Below are positions 32,687-40,892 of a stretch of DNA of 42,551 nt, one piece after another (position 1 is the stretch's first letter; each line of letters starts with the position of its first letter). The notes beneath the pieces are model-generated. The model was not told where the DNA came from and ran no database searches. It saw only the letters and a program-made list of their open reading frames with translations. Origin of the DNA: Neobacillus rhizosphaerae (GTDB lineage: Bacteria; Bacillota; Bacilli; Bacillales; Cytobacillaceae); the NCBI RefSeq assembly GCF_937468385.1, contig NZ_CALBWS010000041.1:1-42551 (forward strand), in the 5' to 3' direction. The position numbers were made by a program, and so were the translations under genes.

Positions 32687-33958
32687 GTGAATACAGTAAA
32701 AGATAAAATTTCTGAGATGATCGACGGAAAACGTGTCATTGTCAAGAAGCCTGAACTCCTTGCTCCAGCAGGCAATCTTGAAAAATTGAAAATCGCTGTT
32801 CAATATGGTGCAGATGCCGTATTTATTGGCGGCCAAGAATATGGCCTTCGTTCAAATGCTGATAACTTTACATTTGAAGAAATGAAAGAAGGTGCACGGT
32901 TCGCCAAAGATTACGGTGCAAGGATTTATGTTACAACCAACATTTTTGCCCATAATGAAAATATCGAAGGCTTAGAGGAATATATCCTTGGTTTAAAGGA
33001 GACGGGGATAGCGGGAATTATTGTCGCAGACCCGCTTATTATTGAAACTTGTCGCCGCCTCGCACCAGAGATTGAAATCCATATAAGTACACAGCAATCA
33101 CTGTCAAACTGGAAAGCTGCTCAATTTTGGAAAGAGGATGGGGCAGAACGTGTGGTTCTAGCACGTGAGGTTAGTGCAGAAGAAATCAGAGAAATGAAAG
33201 AAAAGGTGGATATAGAAATTGAAACCTTTATTCATGGCGCTATGTGTATTGCCTATTCTGGTCGCTGTACCTTGAGTAATCATATGACTGCCAGGGACTC
33301 AAACCGAGGCGGTTGTTGCCAGTCGTGCCGATGGGATTATGATCTCTACCAATTAGAAGGTAGCGAAAAGGAAGTAGCTCTTCACGATGAAAAGGATGAT
33401 CCATTCGCGATGAGTCCAAAGGACCTCAATTTAATTAAGGCAATTCCGCAAATGATTGAGCTTGGCATTGACAGTTTAAAAATTGAAGGCCGAATGAAAT
33501 CGATTCATTACATCGCAACGGTCGTAAGTGTTTATCGTAAAGTGATTGACACCTATTGTGCGGATCCAGAGAATTTTGTGATTAAGCAAGAATGGTTAGA
33601 GGAACTTGATAAATGTGCCAACCGGGAAACAGCACCGGCATTTTTTGAAGGGGTTCCAGGGTATAAAGAGCAAATGTTTGGTAATCATAGCAAGAAGACA
33701 AAGTTTGAATTTGTCGGTCTTGTCTTGGATTATAACGAGGAAACACAAATGGTAACACTGCAGCAGCGAAACCATTTTAAACCAGGAGAAGAAGTGGAAT
33801 TCTTCGGACCGGAAATTCAAAACTTTACTCATGTGATTGATAAAATTTGGGATGAAAAAGGTAATGAACTGGATGCAGCTAGACATCCACTTCAAATTGT
33901 ACAATTTAAATTGGACAAACCGGTATACCCTAACAACATGATGCGAAAGGAGAACTAG
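32687..33958 (+). CDS. trhP2: Peptidase U32 family protein TrhP2 (YrrO), tRNA hydroxylation
   Basis: 423-aa U32 protein, partner of TrhP1 in forming ho5U34 of tRNA. It shows PELLAPAGNLEKLKIAVQYGADAV at the start of the barrel and the full U32 signature: ETFIHGAMCIAYSGRC, then DSNRGGCCQSCRWDY, supplying cysteines that hold an Fe-S cluster in family members (about residues 187-223), plus DSLKIEGRMKS. A C-terminal beta domain follows about residue 340. GTG 32687 follows GAGGGAGGAGTTCAATC. udk begins four bases after the stop, extending the operon. Confidence 0.93.
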   Translation: MNTVKDKISEMIDGKRVIVKKPELLAPAGNLEKLKIAVQYGADAVFIGGQEYGLRSNADNFTFEEMKEGARFAKDYGARIYVTTNIFAHNENIEGLEEYILGLKETGIAGIIVADPLIIETCRRLAPEIEIHISTQQSLSNWKAAQFWKEDGAERVVLAREVSAEEIREMKEKVDIEIETFIHGAMCIAYSGRCTLSNHMTARDSNRGGCCQSCRWDYDLYQLEGSEKEVALHDEKDDPFAMSPKDLNLIKAIPQMIELGIDSLKIEGRMKSIHYIATVVSVYRKVIDTYCADPENFVIKQEWLEELDKCANRETAPAFFEGVPGYKEQMFGNHSKKTKFEFVGLVLDYNEETQMVTLQQRNHFKPGEEVEFFGPEIQNFTHVIDKIWDEKGNELDAARHPLQIVQFKLDKPVYPNNMMRKEN

Positions 33959-33962
33959 AAAG

Positions 33963-34595
33963 ATGCGCAAACCAGTTGTTATAGGTGTAACGGGCGGCTC
34001 AGGCTCCGGAAAAACCAGTGTAACAAACGCTATTTATGAAAGTTTGAAAGATCATTCCATTTTGGTGCTTGAGCAGGATTATTATTATAAGGATCAGCAT
34101 GATGTGCCCTTCGAGGAACGATTGAAAACAAATTATGATCACCCACTTGCATTTGACAATGATTTACTCATTGAACATATTGAGAAGCTTTTACGTTATG
34201 AAGCAATTGACAAACCGGTTTATGATTATGCCATCCATACCCGTTCAGACAAAGTCATTCCGATAGAACCGCAGGATGTAATTATTTTAGAAGGAATCTT
34301 AGTACTCGAGGACGAGCGTCTCCGCAATTTAATGGACATTAAATTGTACGTCGATACCGACGCCGATTTAAGAATCATCCGTCGCATGACGCGTGACATA
34401 AGCGAACGCGGTCGGACGTTTGATTCCGTTATCGACCAATATCTAAATGTGGTCCGTCCAATGCATAATCAGTTTATTGAACCAACGAAGCGTTATGCTG
34501 ATGTGATTATTCCAGAAGGCGGCCAAAACCATGTTGCCATCGATATAATGGTCACAAAAATTCAAACAATTCTTGAACAAAAATCATTTTTGTGA
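33963..34595 (+). CDS. udk: Uridine kinase
   Basis: Phosphorylates uridine and cytidine to UMP and CMP (pyrimidine salvage). The 210-aa protein has a P-loop GGSGSGKTS (about 10-18), the NYDHPLAFD substrate region, ILEGILVL, and the lid RRMTRDISERGR near 141-152. It is full length. ATG 33963 lies four bases after trhP2, with AAAGGAGAA as ribosome binding site. Downstream (34635-34658) there is a GC-rich hairpin GCGCG..CGCGC without a T tract, a weak terminator at best. Confidence 0.97.
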   Translation: MRKPVVIGVTGGSGSGKTSVTNAIYESLKDHSILVLEQDYYYKDQHDVPFEERLKTNYDHPLAFDNDLLIEHIEKLLRYEAIDKPVYDYAIHTRSDKVIPIEPQDVIILEGILVLEDERLRNLMDIKLYVDTDADLRIIRRMTRDISERGRTFDSVIDQYLNVVRPMHNQFIEPTKRYADVIIPEGGQNHVAIDIMVTKIQTILEQKSFL

Positions 34596-34751
34596 CACAA
34601 TAGCAAAGAAAAGCTTATTTAATATTATTTTATTGCGCGCCCTGATTCAAGGACGCGCTGCTATGTATTTATGTTAAATGACATTAATACCTACATATAC
34701 TACATACACAAGTCTATTCGAGGATTGTGAAGACTAGAAGGAGTGAGGATT

Positions 34752-35228
34752 TTGGCTACAGAGAAAGTATTTCCAATGACACAAGCAGGAAAAGACAAAT
34801 TAGTCCAAGAGCTTGAGTATTTAAAATCAGTGAAACGTAAAGAAGTGGTGGAAAGAATTAAAATCGCGCGAAGCTTCGGTGACTTATCTGAAAACTCTGA
34901 GTATGATTCCGCGAAAGAAGAGCAGGCATTTGTAGAAGGCCGAATTACAACTTTAGAAAATATGGTTCGCAATGCCAAAATTATTGCTGAAAGCGAAATT
35001 GTCGGTGACTCTGTTATTTTAGGTAGATCCGTTACCTTTGTTGAACTTCCAGATGGTGATGAAGAAACGTATACGATCGTTGGGAGTGCCGAGGCAGATC
35101 CATTTGAAGGAAAGATTTCAAATGACTCGCCGATTGCCAAGAGCCTGTTAGGAAAAAAAGTAGGCGATCAAGTCTCTGTTCAAACGCCTGGCGGTGAAAT
35201 GAGCGTTCGAATCGTTAATATTAAATAA
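34752..35228 (+). CDS. greA: Transcription elongation factor GreA
   Basis: Rescues backtracked RNA polymerase by stimulating cleavage of the 3' RNA end. The N-terminal coiled coil (about residues 10-75) carries the conserved tip with the two acids in FGDLSENSEYD, and the C-terminal FKBP-like domain includes DGDEETYTIVGSAEADP and ISNDSPIAKSLLGKKVGD. TTG 34752 gives MATEKVFPMTQ (158 aa), matching B. subtilis GreA, and AAGGAG lies eight bases before it; GTG 34743 overlaps that site and is less likely. The gap after udk is about 155 bases. The greA terminator is fused to the start region of the next gene. Confidence 0.96.
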   Translation: MATEKVFPMTQAGKDKLVQELEYLKSVKRKEVVERIKIARSFGDLSENSEYDSAKEEQAFVEGRITTLENMVRNAKIIAESEIVGDSVILGRSVTFVELPDGDEETYTIVGSAEADPFEGKISNDSPIAKSLLGKKVGDQVSVQTPGGEMSVRIVNIK

Positions 35229-35273
35229 TTGTCTTTATAACTTTCATTTGAATCATTGTTTGAAATTAGCAAA

Positions 35274-35304
35274 CCTCGTCAAAACTTTTGACGAGGTGTT
35301 TTTT
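35274..35304 (+). terminator. Terminator of greA that contains the PBP gene's ribosome binding site
   Basis: CCTCGTCAAAA and TTTTGACGAGG form a perfect 11-bp stem around a single C (35274-35296); T6 follows at 35299-35304. The start codon of the PBP gene is the very next base. GAGGTG, the only ribosome binding site for that start, is in the 3' arm and pairs with CCTC. In a transcript that reads through, the site would be hidden. Confidence 0.85.
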
Positions 35305-37068
35305 ATGTGGAGAAGACGGGCGATTGCATGGTTATTTATTTGTATAACAGGTTTGCTATTGCTTTTAATACGTTTAATGCAAATCCAATTGATTGAGACA
35401 GAGACCTTTTCTAAGCATAATGTGAATTTACTCGAGGAAAGTGTCAAACAAAGAACCCAAGAGCTGGTAATTGATAATGGCAGGGGGAATTTCCTTGATC
35501 GAAACGGGGACATGCTGACGTACAAGAGGGTGTCTGTCCTTGTCCTGTTTCCATTTTTAAAAAAAATCGATTGGGAGATCAAGAAGGTGTCTGAAATTTC
35601 CGGGATACCGGCTCATGCACTTCAAATGGCTGTAGAAACGACAAAGAAGCCGTTTGCTTTTGGTGATCCTGACCCTCGTGAACTGACCACATCACAAATG
35701 GAAAGAATCAATGCCTTGAAAATACCTGGTGTGTTTGCGATTGAAAAAAAGTTTGAACGTGCCGAGGTACCGGCGGAGCAGTTACTCGGCTTGACAGGAG
35801 AAAACCCGGGGGAATTAAAGAAACGCTATCCGAATAAAGAACTTTCGGAGAAAACGCTTCTGGGTGTCTCTGGGCTTGAAGAAAGCTTTGATGAATTCTT
35901 GCTTCCTGAAGGGAAATCCAAGCTTGTTTACCATGTAGATGGCTCTGGTGCACCACTATTCGGAATCAACGTTAAGTATATTGACCCAGCCAATCCATTT
36001 TATCCTGTGAATGTTCGGACAACGATAGATAAAACTATACAGCAAAAAGCAGAGGATTTAGTTGATCAGTATCAAATTAAAAAAGGCGGGCTAGTACTCC
36101 TTGATATTGAGAACAATAGTGTGCTGGCGATAGTTTCACGGCCAGCGATTAATAAGAAGGATCCATACAGTGGGTCAGGAATTACAAATAAAATGTTGAA
36201 ACAGCAAATCATGGGCTCGGTTTTTAAAACCGTAGTTGCCGCTGCTGCTATCGATCATAATCTTGACAGCCCTACTCGACTTTTTGATTGCAGTAAAAAA
36301 ATTAACGGGAAACCAGAATTAAGATACGATTATGGGATGCTAGATTTTACGAATAGCTTTGCGAGAAGTTGCAATCGTACATTTGGGGAGCTGGCTAAAG
36401 AGATACAAAGAATTGACCTTCACCTTTTAGAGGATTATGCCGCCAAATTATCTTTGACCGGCACTAATGGCTGGCAGGGGGATGTCTATCATACAAGCCA
36501 TTTCAAGCAACTTGCTGATGAAGATAAGGGCAGAGTATTTTTATCTGATGAGGCGAGAAAGGATGCGAATTTTGTGGCGATGTCCGGAATTGGCCAGAAT
36601 GAAGTTCGGGCTACTCCTTTAGCTGTCGCCAATATGATGGCGACGATTGCGAGAGGAGGTAAAAAGGAAATGGTCAGAGCGGTAGGGAAAATTGAGTATA
36701 AAAACGGTACAACGATGGTTGATTTCCCCAAGCAAAGCTTAAAGGGTGAGACCATTTCTCCTTATACCGCAATGAAACTGCAGAAATTGCTGCGTGAAGT
36801 CGTGCTAAACCCCAATGGCACGGGTAGATGGTTTAAGGATTTACCATACGAGGTGGCAGGGAAATCTGGTACAGCAGAAACGGGAAAATATGAAGATGGC
36901 AAGCAATTGCATAATAAATGGTTTGCTGGTTATTTTCCTTATCAACATCCTAAATATGCTTTGGTGGCTGTTAATTTGGATGTGTTAGATTCGGAGGGTG
37001 GAGTTAATTTGCTGTTTGCCGATATAGTTAATATGCTGTATGAAAACAATCATACGAATGAACAGTGA
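35305..37068 (+). CDS. pbpI: Class B penicillin-binding protein (PbpI/YrrR-like transpeptidase)
   Basis: Monofunctional peptidoglycan transpeptidase of 587 aa. One N-terminal membrane helix (about 7-24) follows MWRRR. A PBP dimerisation region precedes the transpeptidase, whose three motifs are present: S305-VFK308 (nucleophile), S355-C-N357 and K520-S-G522. An in-frame TTG at 35248 would start inside the greA terminator region and has no ribosome binding site; ATG 35305 has GAGGTG six bases before it and matches B. subtilis YrrR. Related proteins (PbpI, SpoVD, Pbp2B) act in division or sporulation; PbpI's exact role is unclear. Confidence 0.9.
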   Translation: MWRRRAIAWLFICITGLLLLLIRLMQIQLIETETFSKHNVNLLEESVKQRTQELVIDNGRGNFLDRNGDMLTYKRVSVLVLFPFLKKIDWEIKKVSEISGIPAHALQMAVETTKKPFAFGDPDPRELTTSQMERINALKIPGVFAIEKKFERAEVPAEQLLGLTGENPGELKKRYPNKELSEKTLLGVSGLEESFDEFLLPEGKSKLVYHVDGSGAPLFGINVKYIDPANPFYPVNVRTTIDKTIQQKAEDLVDQYQIKKGGLVLLDIENNSVLAIVSRPAINKKDPYSGSGITNKMLKQQIMGSVFKTVVAAAAIDHNLDSPTRLFDCSKKINGKPELRYDYGMLDFTNSFARSCNRTFGELAKEIQRIDLHLLEDYAAKLSLTGTNGWQGDVYHTSHFKQLADEDKGRVFLSDEARKDANFVAMSGIGQNEVRATPLAVANMMATIARGGKKEMVRAVGKIEYKNGTTMVDFPKQSLKGETISPYTAMKLQKLLREVVLNPNGTGRWFKDLPYEVAGKSGTAETGKYEDGKQLHNKWFAGYFPYQHPKYALVAVNLDVLDSEGGVNLLFADIVNMLYENNHTNEQ

Positions 37069-37128
37069 AAAGGGTTTTCCCTTCAAGTTCTCAGAAAATC
37101 ATGGTAGAATATTGAGAGCATTATTTAT

Positions 37129-37256
37129 TGTCTAGCGCAAGTAGCCATGAAGCTTGGACTCATAAGCCAATCGGCTTCGGAAGGCAAAAAGCACGCCTTC
37201 TATCAGCACTTGTCTGATACTGGTAGCCCCTGAACAAGGCGCTTCCACATTTCTAG
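37129..37256 (+). repeat. Dispersed Bacillus-type intergenic repeat, copy 2
   Basis: Begins TGTCTAGCGCAAGTAGCC, contains CATAAGCCAATCGGCTTCGG and ends CCTGAACAAGGCGCTTCC. The ends and order match copy 1 (3186-3327), the middle is more diverged. It fills most of the gap between the PBP gene and yrrS. A small AAGGG-TTTT-CCCTT hairpin at about 37070 may be the end of the PBP transcript. Confidence 0.55.
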
Positions 37257-37274
37257 TTAGGGAGGAATATAAAA

Positions 37275-37955
37275 TTGAGTAATGATTTTAATTCTAGTTC
37301 TCGTTCCGGATACCGTGCGAAAAGGAAAAAAACGAATATCTTCTTAAATAGTTTAATCGTTATTGTGCTGCTATTAATTATTTTTGTCGCATACAATATT
37401 TTTGCTTCAGGCAGTGATGAAAAGGCAGCACCAAAGAAACAAGAGCCTAAAACAGAGCAAAAGAAAACGGTACAAAAAGAGGATCAGGATAAGAAAAAAA
37501 ATGATGACGTCAAAAATGATGACGTCAAAAAGGATGACAACGCTTCAGATGCTGCAACTTCGGGAGACCAATCAAGTGAAGAAGCTTCCACTCCTGAAAA
37601 GGCCGACGATTCACAGGCAATGGTGTCAACTGGAGGCAGCTCTTCGAATGTGTTAAAAACCATCGAAAATCCGAGCTGGAAGCCTGTTGGTACTACTCAA
37701 ACTGGTGATCATACTCCTGTTTATAATGGAGTCGATTGGAATGAGATGCTGAATGCCATTTCCTATGCAACCGGACTTGACCAAGGAAATATGTCGGTTT
37801 TTTGGTTGGGCAGTGACAAATCTACGACGAATGCAGCTATTGGAACAGTCTTCTCTAAAGATAAACAGCAAAAGTATAAAGTCTATATCAAATGGGTGGA
37901 TGGCCAAGGCTGGATGCCTACGAAAGTGGAAGAACTAGCAGAACTTCAAAAATAA
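37275..37955 (+). CDS. yrrS: YrrS-like membrane-anchored protein (DUF1510)
   Basis: A 226-aa protein with a basic N-terminus, one membrane helix (about 22-41, IFLNSLIVIVLLLIIFVAYNIF), a long charged Lys/Asp/Glu linker (about 48-115) and a C-terminal DUF1510 domain (about 130-226, with ENPSWKPVGTTQTG and DWNEMLNAISYATGL) that should lie outside the cell. The linker contains a 15-base tandem repeat encoding NDDVK. The start is TTG 37275 after GGGAGGAATATAAAA. In B. subtilis yrrS also follows the PBP gene yrrR, suggesting a cell-wall role, which is inference. A strong terminator follows. Confidence 0.88.
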   Translation: MSNDFNSSSRSGYRAKRKKTNIFLNSLIVIVLLLIIFVAYNIFASGSDEKAAPKKQEPKTEQKKTVQKEDQDKKKNDDVKNDDVKKDDNASDAATSGDQSSEEASTPEKADDSQAMVSTGGSSSNVLKTIENPSWKPVGTTQTGDHTPVYNGVDWNEMLNAISYATGLDQGNMSVFWLGSDKSTTNAAIGTVFSKDKQQKYKVYIKWVDGQGWMPTKVEELAELQK

Positions 37956-37959
37956 ATGA

Positions 37960-37998
37960 GAGGATGGGTCAGAGATGGCCCATCCTCATATTTTTTTT
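37960..37998 (+). terminator. Intrinsic terminator of yrrS
   Basis: GAGGATGGG (37960) and CCCATCCTC (37979) form a 9-bp perfect stem, then ATA and eight Ts. Confidence 0.9.
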
Positions 37999-38057
37999 AA
38001 GTGGGATTTCATGCCATTGATAAGTGAATCAATAGATCCCCCCTGGTCAAAGTGATC

Positions 38058-38261
38058 CTATTTCTTTTTAAAATGAACAACAGCCGTAAAGTAAGTTTGT
38101 CCATTTTCATTAACATGCATTTGGTGAGATACGGAATGGACTCCAAGCAAGATCGCTCTGTTCTCATCAATTTGAGTTTCAATCTTTTTTTGTAATGCTT
38201 TAAGATTATTGGCCTCGAAGAACTCCACTTTATCCTCAATCAAATCAAATTGAAAATTCAT
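38058..38261 (-). CDS. yrzA: DUF2536 protein (YrzA-like)
   Basis: A 67-aa soluble protein, MNFQFDLIEDKVEFFEANN at the start and HSVSHQMHVNENGQTYFTAVVHFKKK at the end, matching the length and pattern of B. subtilis YrzA as I recall it (DUF2536). ATG is preceded by AAAGGATGATATTAG on the minus strand. It is convergent with yrrS and divergent from the yrrT operon. Function unknown. The overlapping frame at 38009-38239 is a shadow. Confidence 0.85.
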   Translation of the reverse strand: MNFQFDLIEDKVEFFEANNLKALQKKIETQIDENRAILLGVHSVSHQMHVNENGQTYFTAVVHFKKK

Positions 38262-38362
38262 CTAATATCATCCTTTCCATAATTCCATTTTAGTTATTTC
38301 CTTCTATACTAGCAACGGATTTGAATAAAAGTGTGAACTATGATAACATAATTTCGGACTTA

Positions 38363-38392
38363 TTCATAGTATACTTATAGGAATTATATACT
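38363..38392 (+). promoter_or_regulatory. Candidate promoter with a CymR-like operator for yrrT-mtnN-mccAB
   Basis: TTCATA (38363) and TATACT (38387) are 18 bases apart. The spacer holds TTATAGGAATTATA, whose GGAATT core resembles the AT-rich sites bound by CymR upstream of cysteine genes in Bacillus and Staphylococcus. A repressor there would block RNA polymerase. CymR control of this operon is established in B. subtilis; the exact site here is my reading. Confidence 0.4.
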
Positions 38393-38412
38393 TAGGTTTG
38401 AGGAGTGAAATT

Positions 38413-39051
38413 ATGGGAAGGGAATTTCTTGAAATCTTTGAAGAGTGGGCTGATTCATATGATGAGACCGTCGTTGGTCATGATATCGAATATAAAGAAG
38501 TATTTTCAAATTATCAGCAAATATTAGAGGCGGTAGCAGCCAGGTCAATTGGTCATGTGGTTGAATTTGGTGTTGGTACGGGAAACCTAACGAATAAGCT
38601 GATAGCAAACGGCTTAAGGGTTACTGGAATTGAGCCTTCTCCTTCAATGAGAAAAATTGCCGAAGAAAAGCTTGGCGGTAAAGCAGTGCTTCTTGATGGT
38701 GACTTTCTTCTTTTTCCACAAGTAAAAAATATAGAAACCTTTGTCAGTACGTATGCTTTCCACCATTTAACCGATGATGAAAAAGCGGACGCAATTACTT
38801 GCTATAGCAAGCACCTTTTAAAAGGTGGTAAAATAGTGTTTGCGGATACGATGTTTGAATCCGCGGAAGATTATAAACAGCAAATCGTAAAAGCAAAACT
38901 TGAAGGCTTTCATAACCTGGCAAAAGATTTGGAAACTGAATATTATACAACGATTCCATTTTTAAGAAATACTTTGGAAGAAAACAGTTTTAGTGTTACC
39001 TTTACTCGCTTCAACGATTTTGTCTGGTTAATGGAAGGCGTAAAACAGTAA
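38413..39051 (+). CDS. yrrT: Class I SAM-dependent methyltransferase YrrT
   Basis: 212-aa methyltransferase with the SAM motif VVEFGVGTGNLT (about 45-56), the acidic end of strand 2 (GIEPS) and DGDFL; FHHLTDDEKADAI is characteristic of YrrT. Its substrate is unknown. As first gene of a methionine-to-cysteine unit, it makes S-adenosylhomocysteine, the substrate of MtnN downstream. ATG 38413 follows GAGGAGTGAAATT; a TTG at 38398 has no good site. A repeat of about 150 bases separates it from mtnN, unlike the tight spacing of mtnN-mccA-mccB. Confidence 0.92.
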   Translation: MGREFLEIFEEWADSYDETVVGHDIEYKEVFSNYQQILEAVAARSIGHVVEFGVGTGNLTNKLIANGLRVTGIEPSPSMRKIAEEKLGGKAVLLDGDFLLFPQVKNIETFVSTYAFHHLTDDEKADAITCYSKHLLKGGKIVFADTMFESAEDYKQQIVKAKLEGFHNLAKDLETEYYTTIPFLRNTLEENSFSVTFTRFNDFVWLMEGVKQ

Positions 39052-39202
39052 GAAAAGCGAAAGCGACCGTTTAAGGCACGACAGGAGTGGACCGCTCTGC
39101 ATGTGATAAAGGAAACACGAAGTGCGCAAGCGAATCGATGTTGACTTATTGTAAGGAGGAGAGGACCAATACACTAGTCGCTGGGAGCTGAAGCAAGACA
39201 GT
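39051..39202 (-). repeat. Dispersed Bacillus-type intergenic repeat, copy 3 (inverted)
   Basis: Read on the minus strand it starts TGTCTTGCTTCAGCTCCCAG, passes CAATAAGTCAACATCGATTC and ends GGTCGCTTTCGCTTTTCT, aligning along its length with copy 1 at 3186-3327. It lies within the yrrT-mtnN intergenic gap, so it is probably part of the operon transcript. Confidence 0.7.
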
Positions 39203-39253
39203 CATCGAAGTTTAATGATTAAATTATTAAATTAGTAGAAAGAGGTCAAATCA

Positions 39254-39949
39254 ATGAAAATCGCTATCATCGGAGCAATGGAAGAAGAAGTTACTTTACT
39301 AAGAAACAATATCGAGGACAGAACTCAAGAAGAAGTGGCAGGCTGCGAATTTACGTTTGGAAAAATGCATGGAGCGGATGTAATTCTGCTGCGTTCAGGG
39401 ATTGGTAAAGTTAACGCGGCCATGTCTACCACGATTCTGCTTGAGAAATATAAACCTGATTACATCATTAATACCGGATCAGCGGGAGGTTTTAATCCAT
39501 CACTTAATGTAGGGGATGCCGTTATTTCAACTGAGGTGCGCCATCATGACGTAGATGTTACCGCATTTGGTTATGAGTATGGTCAAGTACCACAGCTTCC
39601 GGCTGCGTTTTTAGCTGATGAAAAATTAATGGCAGTTGCAGAAACAGCTTCAAACGAACTAGAAAACTTCCAAATTGTGAAGGGTTTAATTGTTACGGGA
39701 GATTCTTTCATGGAAGACCCAGTCCGTGTCGATTTTGTTCGGTCGAAATTTAAAGATTTACAGGCAGTTGAAATGGAAGCTGCTGCTATCGCGCAAGTGG
39801 CTCATCGCTTTGGAGTTCCTTTTGTCATTATTCGTTCGCTTTCTGACATCGCTGGAAAAGAATCAGAAATTTCGTTTGATCAATTTATTGACAAAGCAGC
39901 CACAAATTCAGCTACTTTAGTTATGAAAATGGTGGCAGCGATACGTTAG
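39254..39949 (+). CDS. mtnN: 5'-methylthioadenosine/S-adenosylhomocysteine nucleosidase
   Basis: Cleaves adenine from MTA and SAH, giving methylthioribose or S-ribosylhomocysteine. The 231-aa product has the family active-site residues E12 (GAMEEEV), E175 (AVEMEAAAIAQ) and D198 (SLSDIAGKES), with NTGSAGG (73-79) as phosphate-like loop. It is full length. ATG 39254 follows AAAGAGGTCAAATCA. It feeds homocysteine recycling for MccA/MccB just downstream and removes SAH made by methyltransferases such as YrrT. Confidence 0.97.
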   Translation: MKIAIIGAMEEEVTLLRNNIEDRTQEEVAGCEFTFGKMHGADVILLRSGIGKVNAAMSTTILLEKYKPDYIINTGSAGGFNPSLNVGDAVISTEVRHHDVDVTAFGYEYGQVPQLPAAFLADEKLMAVAETASNELENFQIVKGLIVTGDSFMEDPVRVDFVRSKFKDLQAVEMEAAAIAQVAHRFGVPFVIIRSLSDIAGKESEISFDQFIDKAATNSATLVMKMVAAIR

Positions 39950-39967
39950 GTTAACAGGGGTGGAGAA

Positions 39968-40891
39968 ATGAAGGTCTACAAGAATGTTCATGAATTAATT
40001 GGGTACACACCAATCGTTGAATTGACGCAGTTTCCCTTGCCCATGGGGGTTCGTATTTTTGCAAAACTGGAGTTCATGAATCCTGGGGGAAGTGTTAAAG
40101 ACAGGCTTGGAATGGAACTGTTACGTGAGGCATTTTCGAGTGGGAAACTTCGACCTGGCGGGACGGTCATTGAGCCTACTGCCGGAAATACTGGGATTGG
40201 TTTAGCGCTTGCTGCGATAAATAAAGGTGTTCAGGTGATTTTCTGTGTGCCTGAAAAGTTCAGCATGGAAAAGCAGGAAATCATGAAAGCACTTGGGGCG
40301 AAAATTGTTCATACACCAACGGAGCAAGGAATTAAGGGAGCGATTGCTAAAGCAGAGGAACTGCTTAAAGAAATTCCCGCTTCCTATTGTCCACAGCAAT
40401 TTGCCAACCCCACTAATCCTGCTACCTATTATAAAACACTAGGACCAGAACTCTGGGATCAACTAGATGGCGACATAGATGTTTTTGTTGCAGGGGCAGG
40501 TTCAGGCGGTACGTTCATGGGAACTGCCCGTTATTTGAAAGAACAAAAGAAACAGCTAAAAACAGTCATTGTTGAGCCTGAAGGATCTATTTTAAATGGC
40601 GGTGCATCAGGTCCCCATAAAACAGAAGGGATCGGAATGGAATTTTTGCCACCGTTTATGGAACCTGACTACTTTGATGCCATTCACACCATTGCGGATG
40701 ATGATGCCTTTCACCTCGTTAAAGAGTTAGCCGCTAAAGAGGGGTTGCTTGTCGGCAGTTCTTCTGGTGCAGCTTTTTATGCGGCCCTCAAAGAGGCTGA
40801 AACAGCAACGGCAGGTACAAACATCGTAGTTATTTTTCCAGATGGCAGTGAACGTTATTTAAGCAAAAAAATCTTTGAGGGGGGTGTTTAG
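39968..40891 (+). CDS. mccA: Cystathionine beta-synthase / O-acetylserine-dependent enzyme MccA (YrhA)
   Basis: PLP enzyme of the cysteine synthase family, 307 aa. MccA condenses homocysteine with O-acetylserine to cystathionine in B. subtilis. The PLP lysine is K44 (PGGSVKDRLGM); EPTAGNTGIG (around 61-70) is the substrate loop, and GAGSGGTFMG and GSSSGAAF bind the cofactor phosphate and ring. It has no CBS regulatory domain. ATG 39968 follows AGGGGTGGAGAA, 18 bases after mtnN. The first step of reverse transsulfuration; mccB follows with one intervening base. Confidence 0.95.
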   Translation: MKVYKNVHELIGYTPIVELTQFPLPMGVRIFAKLEFMNPGGSVKDRLGMELLREAFSSGKLRPGGTVIEPTAGNTGIGLALAAINKGVQVIFCVPEKFSMEKQEIMKALGAKIVHTPTEQGIKGAIAKAEELLKEIPASYCPQQFANPTNPATYYKTLGPELWDQLDGDIDVFVAGAGSGGTFMGTARYLKEQKKQLKTVIVEPEGSILNGGASGPHKTEGIGMEFLPPFMEPDYFDAIHTIADDDAFHLVKELAAKEGLLVGSSSGAAFYAALKEAETATAGTNIVVIFPDGSERYLSKKIFEGGV

Positions 40892-40892
40892 G

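Noticed and set aside
34635..34658. GC-rich hairpin after udk as an intrinsic terminator
   Set aside because: Stem is short with a mismatch and there is no T run downstream on the plus strand.
37384..37656. A lysine-rich 90-aa frame inside yrrS
   Set aside because: Frame-shifted reading of the repetitive charged linker of yrrS, without a start signal.
38009..38239. A 76-aa minus-strand frame overlapping yrzA
   Set aside because: The alternative frame encodes the DUF2536 protein with a good ribosome binding site; this one is its shadow.
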